A stretch of 64,000 nucleotides of DNA. Source: G965261055 sp965261055 [NCBI: Fibrobacteria bacterium]. GTDB lineage: Bacteria; Fibrobacterota; Fibrobacteria; UBA11236. Below the pieces are notes generated by a model. It saw only the letters and a list, made by a program, of their open reading frames with translations. It did no database searches and was not told the DNA's origin. The stretch is from positions 620,001-684,000 of the forward strand of contig OZ253440.1 in NCBI GenBank assembly GCA_965261055.1. The letters run 5' to 3'. Made by a program: the position numbers and the translations under genes. This document shows positions 16,156-23,455 of this stretch, in pieces; within the stretch, counting starts at the first letter, position 1; every line of letters begins with the position of its first letter.

Positions 16156-17697
16156 TTAACCTAAATAGTTTTTAATTTGATCTAATCCTCGGAACTGTAA
16201 AGCTTCCGAAAGATGTATCTTTTGAATTTTTTCTGAACCAGCTAAATCAGCAGTCGTTCTAGAAACTTTTAAAATTCGGTCATGCGAACGAGATGAAATA
16301 TGATTTCTAGAAATATATAATTTTAAAAAATCTTTAGCGTCCTCTGTCAAAACACAAAACTGTCGTATTCCTCTAGAGCCTAAATGACCATTGAATAGAT
16401 GACTCGGCAAACTTGAATAACGATTTTTTTGAATTCCCCAAGCCTTTTCTATTCTCAATTTTATTTCTTCCGAACTCTCACCAAGCTTATGGGATAACAA
16501 ATCTTCTGGTGGTAAGGGTGTAAGTTCCACCTGTAAATCAATACGATCTAATAACGGACCTGAAATTTTAGATAGATAATTTTTAACTTGATGTATAGGA
16601 CAAGTACACGATTTATAAGGATCAATTAAAAAACCACAAGGGCAAGGGTTCATTGCTGCACCAAAAATAAAGCGAGACGGGTATTTTAAAGTCATTTGTG
16701 TTCTAGATATTGTAATTTCAAAATCTTCTAATGGTTGCCTTAAAACATTCAAATGATCCTTTCTAAATTCTCCTAACTCATCTAAAAACAAAACCCCATG
16801 ATGAGCCAAACTCACTTCTCCTGGTTTTGGATAAGCCCCGCCTCCAACCAATGCAGATTGACTTATATTGTGATGTGGACTTCTAAAAGGTCTTTCTAGT
16901 AAAAGACTAGACCCCACAGGTAAAGCACCCGCAGAACTATGAATCATCGTCGCTTCCAAACTTTCCTCCAAACTCATTTCAGGAAATATTGTAGGAATTC
17001 GTTTTGCCATCATTGACTTTCCACAACCAGGACTCCCTATAAACAAAAAATGATGCGAACCAGCAACAGAAATTTCACAGGCTCTTCTCGCTAGAGACTG
17101 CCCCCTTACTTCTGAAAAATTAATTCCTTTAATATTAGTGTTGTCCCTACCCTTCTTTTCAAAGACAGGTTTTTCAACCTCTTTTCCTTTTAAATAAAGA
17201 ATCAATTCTAAAATGTTCTTTACAGGAATGATATTAACATCCTTAATAATGTCAACTTCTTGAAAGTTTTCATAAGGTAAGTACACCTTTTTAATTTTAT
17301 GTTTGTAAGCATACAAACAGGTTGCAAGGCATCCTTGAACAGGTCGAATTCCACCATCTAAAGAAAGCTCTCCTAAAACTAAAGTTGATTCCAACTCTTG
17401 ATTTTGAATTTTAATTTGTTCAGAAGCGACCAACAATCCTAGAGCAATGGGGAGATCTAAAGAAGATCCCATTTTTTTCATGTAAGCAGGGGCTAAGTTG
17501 ACCACCATCCTTTTGTTTGGTATTAAGAAATCTGAATTTCTCAAAGCCGAAAAAACACGATCTCTTGATTCTTTAACAGCACTATCACCAAGTCCAACAA
17601 TATTAAAAGTTGGTAAACCGCTACAACAATCCACTTCAACAACAATAGGAAAAGCCTGTATCCCAATTACTGTAGAAGACTTTATTTTAGATAGCAT
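16156..17697 (-). CDS. comM: Mg-chelatase-family AAA+ helicase ComM/YifB
   Basis: Hexameric AAA+ branch-migration helicase that helps integrate transforming DNA in naturally competent bacteria. The 513-aa protein has a Lon-protease-like N-terminal domain (FNIVGLGDSAVKESRDRV, LDLPIALGLLVAS), then the ATPase core with Walker A IGSPGCGKSMMAKR, Walker B VLFLDELGEF, PFRSPHHNIS, and a Cys-rich stretch NPCPCGFLIDPYKSCTCP typical of YifB. The C-terminal sensor motif R(I)LKVSRTTADLAGS is present. It overlaps the SpoVG-like gene upstream by 11 nt. Confidence 0.95.
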   Translation of the reverse strand: MLSKIKSSTVIGIQAFPIVVEVDCCSGLPTFNIVGLGDSAVKESRDRVFSALRNSDFLIPNKRMVVNLAPAYMKKMGSSLDLPIALGLLVASEQIKIQNQELESTLVLGELSLDGGIRPVQGCLATCLYAYKHKIKKVYLPYENFQEVDIIKDVNIIPVKNILELILYLKGKEVEKPVFEKKGRDNTNIKGINFSEVRGQSLARRACEISVAGSHHFLFIGSPGCGKSMMAKRIPTIFPEMSLEESLEATMIHSSAGALPVGSSLLLERPFRSPHHNISQSALVGGGAYPKPGEVSLAHHGVLFLDELGEFRKDHLNVLRQPLEDFEITISRTQMTLKYPSRFIFGAAMNPCPCGFLIDPYKSCTCPIHQVKNYLSKISGPLLDRIDLQVELTPLPPEDLLSHKLGESSEEIKLRIEKAWGIQKNRYSSLPSHLFNGHLGSRGIRQFCVLTEDAKDFLKLYISRNHISSRSHDRILKVSRTTADLAGSEKIQKIHLSEALQFRGLDQIKNYLG

Positions 17698-17986
17698 TTT
17701 TAAACTCTGAATTTAAAAATTTATAACTTAAATATTGCTTCTTAACTTGCTCTAAAATTTTAGATCTAGTGTTATGTGAAGACAACTGAACCGTTGGGAA
17801 AACAATTTTTTTAGATGGCCAAGATAAATAAAATCCATATTGACCATAAAAAAGTTGAATTCCTCCTAGTCTGATTTGCTGATTAAAAACAACTTCAACT
17901 TTAGCTTTAACTCTTGAAAGTGCTCCCATAATGGGAGTCACCTTTAAAGAGCTTATGTATAAATTAGAATGTATATATAATTTCAT
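17687..17986 (-). CDS. SpoVG-like protein, divergent second copy
   Basis: A 99-aa protein with the SpoVG fold pattern: an N-terminal strand LYISSLKVTPI, then LSRVKAKVEVVFNQQIRLGGIQLFYGQYGFYLSWPSK, aligning with the family's 'kA.a.v.ld..f.i..irvi.G..GlfV.mPsr'. Family members are small RNA/DNA-binding regulators. It is clearly more diverged than the adjacent copy upstream, and the classic 'EGKNGLFV' has become FYGQYGFYL. A Shine-Dalgarno AAAGGAAA precedes the ATG. It lies in an operon between the other SpoVG-like gene and comM. Confidence 0.65.
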   Translation of the reverse strand: MKLYIHSNLYISSLKVTPIMGALSRVKAKVEVVFNQQIRLGGIQLFYGQYGFYLSWPSKKIVFPTVQLSSHNTRSKILEQVKKQYLSYKFLNSEFKNAI

Positions 17987-18008
17987 AATTTCCTTTTAAA
18001 CAATTATT

Positions 18009-18317
18009 TTAAGATACTTTTGTTTCTTCTCTTTCTGTTACTTTCGTCATTGATAAATATTCATCTAAAATTTCATCATTTAGATATTGTCTAACTTCAG
18101 ATGTTGTTGGGATAACGATGTTGAAGTACTTTTTATCTTCTTTTCTAAACTCTTGAGGAAGAGAAACAAACAGACCATTTTTACCTTCTAAAATCCGTAT
18201 GCCCGAAATGGATATTTCATCATTGAGCACAATTCTAGAAAAGGCTTTCAAAATATTTTTAGGATCTTGATTCTTAATTTGGAAAATGTAAATTTCTGTT
18301 AATTTTAAGTTCGTCAT
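18009..18317 (-). CDS. SpoVG family protein
   Basis: A 102-aa protein with LKAFSRIVLNDEISISGIRILEGKNGLFVSLPQEF, the SpoVG core; SpoVG homologues act as small RNA/DNA-binding regulators. I start it at the ATG at 18317, not the upstream Met at 18365, because AAAGGAG lies 6 nt before 18317 and the product then begins at the family's first beta strand (LKLTEIYIFQI). The C-terminal tail is acidic/basic and loose, as is usual. First gene of the spoVG-like, spoVG-like, comM unit. Confidence 0.85.
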   Translation of the reverse strand: MTNLKLTEIYIFQIKNQDPKNILKAFSRIVLNDEISISGIRILEGKNGLFVSLPQEFRKEDKKYFNIVIPTTSEVRQYLNDEILDEYLSMTKVTEREETKVS

Positions 18318-18470
18318 AGGATTCTCCTTTAAGTTAAATGAACGAATGTGAAAACTGTTAAACATCTCAACAACTTTCGAAATACTCTATAACAATAACT
18401 GTGCCAAATAACAAAAACCCGATTTAAAACCTCTTAAACGGAATTATCAAAATTTAATTTGCTTTTATCA

Positions 18471-18499
18471 GTGCAAAATGTGCAAAGATCTTGTGCAAA
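18471..18499. repeat. Three GTGCAAA repeats in the 400-nt spoVG/hsdM divergent gap
   Basis: GTGCAAA occurs at 18471, 18480 and 18493, in the divergent region between the SpoVG-like operon (start 18317) and hsdM (18716). They could be a regulator site or chance. Apart from these I see AT-rich sequence with no reading frame of note and no clear hsdM Shine-Dalgarno sequence. Confidence 0.3.
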
Positions 18500-18715
18500 G
18501 AGTGAATTCTCCGCTTTCAACTCCGCTTCAGACAACAAATTGGTAGAGACTAGCTTTGGTTAACAATACTGATAATAAAAATAAAGCTTTGAAAAAATGA
18601 ATCCTCATGATTAAGCTGTAAGCTTTCCTAATCAGAAATAATTTCATAGGCTATATTTTTATATCTTTACGGATTACATTTTAAGTAGCTATACCTTTTA
18701 ACAGAGATTTTTTAA

Positions 18716-20284
18716 ATGGGTGAAGAACAAAAACAACAACTAGAACAGCAACTGTGGAATATTGCTGATACCCTTAGGGGAAAAATGAATGCCGATGAGT
18801 TTAGAGATTATATATTGGGTTTTATTTTCTTTAAGTATCTATCAGAAAAAATGCACCTATATGCCAATGAAGAATTACAAAACGACAATATTTTATATAA
18901 AGATATAAATGAAAATACTTTTGAGGGTAAAGAATATTTAAAAGCAATTAGCGAAGGATCATTAAGTAAATTGGGTTATTTTTTAAAGCCTTCAGAATTA
19001 TTTTCTAATGTATCAGCTAAGGGAAATTCATTAGCAGGGGGCGATACATTTATTCTTCAAGATTTAGCGACTATCCTTAAAAATATTGAACAAAGTACAC
19101 TAGGAACTGAAAGCGAAGATGACTTTGGTAATTTATTTGAAGATTTAGACCTTACCTCAACGAAGCTAGGTAAAACAGATGAGCAAAGAAATGTTATTAT
19201 TTCAAAGGTATTAGCTCATTTGGATAAGATAGATTTTCAGTTAGAAAACATTGAGCTTGATGTATTAGGAGATGCTTATGAATACCTAATTTCACAATTT
19301 GCAAGCGGTGCAGGTAAAAAGGCAGGAGAGTTTTACACTCCTCAAGAAGTCTCTAAAATTTTAGCCAAAATAGTGACCACAGGAAAAAGTAAATTAAAAA
19401 ATGTATATGATCCTACTTGTGGTTCAGGTTCTTTACTCTTGCGTGTTGCCAAAGAGGTTAAAGATGTTTCGGCTTTTTATGGTCAGGAGATGAACCGAAC
19501 GACTTACAATTTAGCACGAATGAATATGATACTTCATGATGTGCATTATAAGAAATTTGATATAAAACAAGAAGATACTTTGGAGCGTCCTCAACATATT
19601 GATGAGCGTTTTGAAGCTATTGTCGCCAATCCTCCTTTTAGTGCCAAATGGAGTGCGAATCCTTTACATATGAGTGATGATCGTTTTAGCCAATATGGTA
19701 AATTAGCTCCCAAGAGTAAAGCCGATTATGCCTTTTTACAGCATATGATACATCAATTAGCAGAAAATGGTACTATGGGGATTGTATTGCCTCACGGGGC
19801 TTTGTTTAGAGGAGCCGCTGAAGGACATATAAGAAAGTATCTCATTGAGGATAGAAACTATTTAGATACGGTGATTGGTTTACCTGCTAATGTATTTTAT
19901 GGAACAAGTATTCCTACTTGTATTTTGGTGTTTAAAAAGTGTAGAGAACACAGTGATAATATCTTATTCATTGATGCTTCTGGACATTATGAAAAAGTAC
20001 AAACTCAAAATGTATTAAGAGAAAAACATATAGATAAAATTGTAAACACTTATCGAAATAGGACGACCGAAGACAAGTATAGCTATGTGGTATCTATGGA
20101 GGAGGTGAAAGAAAATGATTACAACCTCAACATTCCGAGATATGTAGATACTTTTGAAGAAGAACAGCCTATTGATTTGGAGGCAGTGAGTAATGAGTTG
20201 CAATCTTTAGAAAGTGATATTGTTAAGACCGATAAAACCATTGTAAATTTTTGTAAAGAACTCAATATTAAAACTCCGTTTTAA
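18716..20284 (+). CDS. hsdM: Type I restriction-modification methyltransferase subunit HsdM
   Basis: N6-adenine methyltransferase subunit of a type I RM complex. The 522-aa protein has the N-terminal helical domain (LWNIADTLRGKMNADEFRDY), the SAM motif YDPTCGSGSLLLRV (about residue 240), and the catalytic NPPFSAKW (about 310). Its C-terminus, EVKENDYNLNIPRYVDTFEE then DLEAVSNEL, is the part of HsdM that contacts HsdS; a near-copy of it occurs at the N-terminus of the cytosine methyltransferase at 23432. The stop codon abuts the ATG of the fic gene. Confidence 0.96.
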   Translation: MGEEQKQQLEQQLWNIADTLRGKMNADEFRDYILGFIFFKYLSEKMHLYANEELQNDNILYKDINENTFEGKEYLKAISEGSLSKLGYFLKPSELFSNVSAKGNSLAGGDTFILQDLATILKNIEQSTLGTESEDDFGNLFEDLDLTSTKLGKTDEQRNVIISKVLAHLDKIDFQLENIELDVLGDAYEYLISQFASGAGKKAGEFYTPQEVSKILAKIVTTGKSKLKNVYDPTCGSGSLLLRVAKEVKDVSAFYGQEMNRTTYNLARMNMILHDVHYKKFDIKQEDTLERPQHIDERFEAIVANPPFSAKWSANPLHMSDDRFSQYGKLAPKSKADYAFLQHMIHQLAENGTMGIVLPHGALFRGAAEGHIRKYLIEDRNYLDTVIGLPANVFYGTSIPTCILVFKKCREHSDNILFIDASGHYEKVQTQNVLREKHIDKIVNTYRNRTTEDKYSYVVSMEEVKENDYNLNIPRYVDTFEEEQPIDLEAVSNELQSLESDIVKTDKTIVNFCKELNIKTPF

Positions 20285-21388
20285 ATGATGAATGTTAAGT
20301 ATCATAACAATCAATTTCCACCTAAAATTCAGTTAGATGATGAAATTCATAAATTGATTAATCAAGCGAGAACAGAGTTAGGAAGATACGATGGTTTTTT
20401 ATCTTCTATGGTTAATAGTCAAGTATTACTCTCTCCATTATTTACACAAGAAGCTGTTTTGTCTTCAAAAATAGAGGGGACACAGTCTACTTTAACTGAA
20501 GTTTTAGAATTTGAAGCTTATGAAGGAAAACAAAATATAACAGAAGCAAAAAGAAATGATATAAGAGAAGTTCTAAATTACCGTTATGCCTTAAATACTG
20601 CCGTTGAATTATTAAAAACCCTCCCTTTGTCTAAAAGAGTGTTTTTAGCTTGTCATAAAGAACTAATGAAAAATGCTAGAGGGAAAAATAAAGTCCCTGA
20701 CGAATATCGAAAAACGCCCGTATGGATTGGAGGGTCTTCTTTTGAATCTGCTCGGTTTATACCTATTGATGCTAATAAAATTCCTCAAGCAATGAGTGAT
20801 TTTGAAAAATACCTCCATAATTCAGATGAGTATGATGATTTAATAAAAATAGCTATTTTACATGCAGAATTTGAAGCGATTCATCCATTTTTAGACGGAA
20901 ATGGAAGATTAGGAAGACTATTAATTCCTTTGTATTTATGGAAAAAAGATTTACTAAGCAGTCAATCATTTTATATGAGTACTTATTTTGAAAATGATCG
21001 AGATTCTTATTATGATGGATTATTAGATGTCTCTAAAAACGAGAATTGGTTAGATTGGTGTAAATATTTTTTAAAAGGAGTTATTAGTCAATCTAAACAA
21101 AATTTAAATCGAGCAAGAAAAATCACACAACTTTATAATGATTTAAAAATCAAAATTCCTACACTCACCAAATCTCAATATGGGATTACGGCATTAGACT
21201 TTATCTTTAAGGTTAATTATTTTAAGTCTACTACCTTTTATGAAAGGTCTAAAATTCCTAAACCTACTGCAAGAAGATTATTAAAGACTTTAGTAGAAAA
21301 AGAAATTTTACAGTATACACCCGGCAGTGGTAGAATCCCTAATTTTTACATATTTAAACAATTGATAGATATGGCAGATGGAAAATAG
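20285..21388 (+). CDS. Class II Fic family AMPylase
   Basis: Fic proteins transfer AMP (or other phosphate-containing groups) to target proteins. The 367-aa protein has the full active-site motif HPFLDGNGRLGRLL (about residue 200), matching HxFx(D/E)GNGRxxR. An N-terminal inhibitory helix has SSKIEG (about 61-66), matching (S/T)xxxE(G/N), so it is autoinhibited class II. A C-terminal winged-helix-like region follows (FYERSKIPKPTARRLLKTL). It sits inside a type I RM operon, a context often seen in FCB-group genomes, but its target is unknown. The 30-bp tandem repeats begin right at its stop codon. Confidence 0.93.
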   Translation: MMNVKYHNNQFPPKIQLDDEIHKLINQARTELGRYDGFLSSMVNSQVLLSPLFTQEAVLSSKIEGTQSTLTEVLEFEAYEGKQNITEAKRNDIREVLNYRYALNTAVELLKTLPLSKRVFLACHKELMKNARGKNKVPDEYRKTPVWIGGSSFESARFIPIDANKIPQAMSDFEKYLHNSDEYDDLIKIAILHAEFEAIHPFLDGNGRLGRLLIPLYLWKKDLLSSQSFYMSTYFENDRDSYYDGLLDVSKNENWLDWCKYFLKGVISQSKQNLNRARKITQLYNDLKIKIPTLTKSQYGITALDFIFKVNYFKSTTFYERSKIPKPTARRLLKTLVEKEILQYTPGSGRIPNFYIFKQLIDMADGK

Positions 21389-21390
21389 TT

Positions 21391-21465
21391 TTGTGGCTCA
21401 CTTATGTAACACAAAATAGTTTGTGGCTCACTTATGTAACACAAAATAGTTTGTGGCTCACTTAT
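21391..21465. repeat. 30-bp tandem repeat, 2.5 copies, between fic and hepT
   Basis: The unit TTGTGGCTCACTTATGTAAC plus ACAAAATAGT (30 bp) occurs exactly at 21391-21420 and 21421-21450, with a 15-nt partial third copy at 21451-21465. It starts 2 nt after the fic stop. The copies are identical, so the expansion is recent. The unit length is a multiple of three, but each copy holds stop codons in the fic frame. It is not a CRISPR. Confidence 0.9.
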
Positions 21466-21472
21466 AGGAATT

Positions 21473-21889
21473 ATGAATGAAGAAAAATTAGATTTATCAG
21501 TTTTTGAAAAAGCAATAGTATCATTGAAAAGAGCATTAGATGAGTATCAAAAAGATGAACAGAATGAGTTTATCCGTGATTCTTGTATTCAGCGGTTTGA
21601 ATATTGTTATGAGTCCGCTAAAAAAATATTAATGAGACATTTTAAAAATACTGAAGATGATCCTACCAGCTTTGATGAGATGAAATTTGAGGAGATAATA
21701 AGATTAGGAGCTAAAAAAGCTTTGTTACGACATAGTTGGGATATATGGAATAATTATAGAGAAAACCGAAATAAAACTTTTCATAGCTATGATGAAACTA
21801 TTGCCATAGAAATTGTGGAACAAATACCAAAATTTTATACCGAAGTAGACCATTTATTAGATAAACTCAAGGGATATTATGAAACTTGA
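21473..21889 (+). CDS. hepT: HepT-type HEPN toxin (nucleotidyltransferase substrate-binding family)
   Basis: An all-helical 138-aa HEPN-domain protein of the HI0074/HepT family. These are RNases held inactive by a partner MntA nucleotidyltransferase, which AMPylates the Tyr of the RX4HXY motif in studied cases. Here the motif is complete: RNKTFHSY (about residues 102-109). The N-terminal half has the conserved aromatic/hydrophobic pattern of the family (CIQRFEYCYESAKKILMRH). The stop overlaps the start of the MntA-HsdS gene by 11 nt, the usual hepT-mntA arrangement. In some relatives HEPN proteins were called mere substrate-binding subunits. Confidence 0.88.
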   Translation: MNEEKLDLSVFEKAIVSLKRALDEYQKDEQNEFIRDSCIQRFEYCYESAKKILMRHFKNTEDDPTSFDEMKFEEIIRLGAKKALLRHSWDIWNNYRENRNKTFHSYDETIAIEIVEQIPKFYTEVDHLLDKLKGYYET

Positions 21890-22892
21890 TTTTGACATCA
21901 ATAAAGAACAGTTTGCTATTGTTCAAAATGTTTTAGAACAACATTTGCCTGTAGATTGTAAAGTTTGGATATTTGGTAGTCGTGCCAAAAATACCGCTCA
22001 AGATTATTCTGATTTGGATTTAGCCTTAGAAGGCAAGGAAAAAATAGATAAAGCAATCATTTCACAATTAAAAGAAGCATTTGAAGGTTCGCTATTACCT
22101 TATACAGTAGATATTTTAGATTTGAATGATATATCAAATGAATTTAAAACAATCATAGATCAACAAAAAATCTTATTCTCAATAGAAGAAAATAAAGCAA
22201 TATCTAAGTTGAGGTTTAAAAATGAGAACGGCAATGACTATCCCGATTGGCAAGAGAAAAAGTTGGGGGAGGTTTTTCATTCAAAGAAAGGTAGCGGTCT
22301 ATCAAAAAAAAATATAGTTAGTGATGGAAAATATAAATGTATACTATATGGTACATTATTTACAAAATATGATGAAATTATTGATGAGGTAATAGACAGT
22401 ACAAATGAAGAAGGTAAGGTTAAATCTCAAATTGGAGATTTACTAGTTCCCACATCAACGACAACAACAGGAATTGATTTGGCTAACTTTACAGCATTAA
22501 ATAAAGAAGGGGTATTATTAAGTGGGGATATTACTATTTTAAAATTTAATAAAAAAGGTGATAATGTTTATTGGGCATACTATTTAACACATTATAAGAA
22601 ATATGAACTTGCAAGATATGCTCAGGGAACAACAATAGTACATATATATTTTTCTCATTTTAAAAAAACTCAAATTGAAGAGCCTTCTCTCCCCGAACAA
22701 AAAAAGATAGCGAACTTTCTTTGTTCTGTAGATGAAAAGATTGAGAAACTAACTAGGAAAAAAGAATTATTACAGGAATACAAGAAAGGTATTATGCAAA
22801 AAATCTTTTCTCAAGAATTACGCTTTAAAGATGAGAACAACAATCACTATCCCGATTGGGACGAGAAAAAGTTGGGGGGGGGTGTTGTTTGA
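21879..22892 (+). CDS. MntA nucleotidyltransferase fused to HsdS specificity subunit (first target-recognition half)
   Basis: The 337-aa frame has two parts. Residues 1 to about 103 are a minimal nucleotidyltransferase with the perfect GSX10DXD motif GSRAKNTAQDYSDLDL and a third Asp in YTVDILDL, so it looks catalytically intact and is the natural antitoxin for the HepT just upstream. From about residue 110 (KLRFKNENGNDYPDWQEKKL) it is type I HsdS: one target-recognition domain, then the conserved helix LPEQKKIANFLCSVDEKIEKL. It stops at a nine-G tract where the second half starts to be read (KKLGGGVV, stop). No stop or obvious Shine-Dalgarno separates the two parts; a TTG at 22209 is the only candidate internal start I see. 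Confidence 0.9.
   Translation: MKLDFDINKEQFAIVQNVLEQHLPVDCKVWIFGSRAKNTAQDYSDLDLALEGKEKIDKAIISQLKEAFEGSLLPYTVDILDLNDISNEFKTIIDQQKILFSIEENKAISKLRFKNENGNDYPDWQEKKLGEVFHSKKGSGLSKKNIVSDGKYKCILYGTLFTKYDEIIDEVIDSTNEEGKVKSQIGDLLVPTSTTTTGIDLANFTALNKEGVLLSGDITILKFNKKGDNVYWAYYLTHYKKYELARYAQGTTIVHIYFSHFKKTQIEEPSLPEQKKIANFLCSVDEKIEKLTRKKELLQEYKKGIMQKIFSQELRFKDENNNHYPDWDEKKLGGGVV
22205..22881 (+). repeat. Direct repeats bounding the first HsdS target-recognition domain
   Basis: The segment about 22209-22270 (encoding LRFKNENGNDYPDWQEKKLG) recurs at about 22818-22880 (LRFKDENNNHYPDWDEKKLG). Most of the DNA is identical, including ACTATCCCGATTGG. The offset is 609 bp, exactly 203 codons, so recombination between the copies would delete the first recognition domain in frame. 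The coordinates cover both copies and the DNA between. Confidence 0.85.
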
Positions 22893-23421
22893 ACATAAAT
22901 TAAAGAGTACAGGAAAAGAAGAAGTTTATTCTGTTTCAGTACATAAAGGTTTAATTAATCAGATAGAACATTTAGGCAGGAGCTTTTCTGCTAAAAATAC
23001 TACCGATTATAGTCTTGTAAAGCCAAATGATATTGTTTATACTAAAAGTCCAACAGGTCAATTCGCTTATGGAATAATAAAACAAGCGAAAATTAATAAA
23101 GATGTAATAGTATCTCCTCTTTATGCTGTTTTTACTCCTGAATCAGAATATCTTGGATATATATTTGACATATACTTTGAGTCAAAATATAATACTCATA
23201 ATTATTTGCATTCTATTATTCAAAAGGGAGCAAAGAATACAATAAATATTACCAATACTACTTTTCTTTCAAAATCATTTAAACTTCCAATTGATTTCGC
23301 TGAACAAAAAAAGATAGCGAACTTCCTTTATTCTGTAGATGCCAAAATAGACTTGGTAAATACCCAAAGAGAAAAAACAAAGGTTTTTAAAAAAGGACTT
23401 TTACAACAAATGTTTGTGTAA
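22831..23421 (+). CDS. hsdS: HsdS second half (out of frame: second target-recognition domain)
   Basis: From the poly-G tract on, this frame encodes the second target-recognition domain of HsdS and its C-terminal helix EQKKIANFLYSVDAKIDLV, a mirror of EQKKIANFLCSVDEKIEKL in the first half, ending KKGLLQQMFV as typical HsdS proteins do. The apparent Met at 22831 is only the out-of-frame reading of the repeated PDW block and is unlikely to be a start. Joined to the upstream frame the protein would be about 513 aa: about 105 of MntA plus about 408 of HsdS, a normal HsdS length. Confidence 0.85.
   Translation: MRTTITIPIGTRKSWGGVLFEHKLKSTGKEEVYSVSVHKGLINQIEHLGRSFSAKNTTDYSLVKPNDIVYTKSPTGQFAYGIIKQAKINKDVIVSPLYAVFTPESEYLGYIFDIYFESKYNTHNYLHSIIQKGAKNTINITNTTFLSKSFKLPIDFAEQKKIANFLYSVDAKIDLVNTQREKTKVFKKGLLQQMFV
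22874..22882 (+). repeat. Poly-G tract (nine G) interrupting hsdS, likely phase-variation switch
   Basis: Nine consecutive G on the plus strand, in a very AT-rich region. Eight G (or eight plus or minus three) would join the two HsdS halves in frame as KKLGGVLFEHKLKS; with nine the upstream frame ends four codons later. The equivalent site in the first half-repeat is GGGGGAGG, with an A breaking the run. Confidence 0.85.
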
Positions 23422-23455
23422 TTAATTATGAATGCGGGAATTACGAATGATGAAT
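23417..23455. repeat. AT-rich short repeat (AATTATGAAT/AATTACGAAT type) before the cytosine methyltransferase
   Basis: The junction hsdS/dcm carries TAATTAATTATGAATG and GGAATTACGAATGATGAATG. The junction endonuclease/hsdR (25661-25696) carries the reverse-complement form, ACAATTCGTAATT twice with a TCATAATTA spacer. So related short repeats flank the cytosine methyltransferase-endonuclease pair in opposite orientation. I recall such strings as common intergenic filler in Bacteroidota. Confidence 0.5.

Noticed and set aside
21391-21465. Possible CRISPR array
   Set aside because: The 30-bp copies are directly tandem with no spacers, and no cas genes are near.
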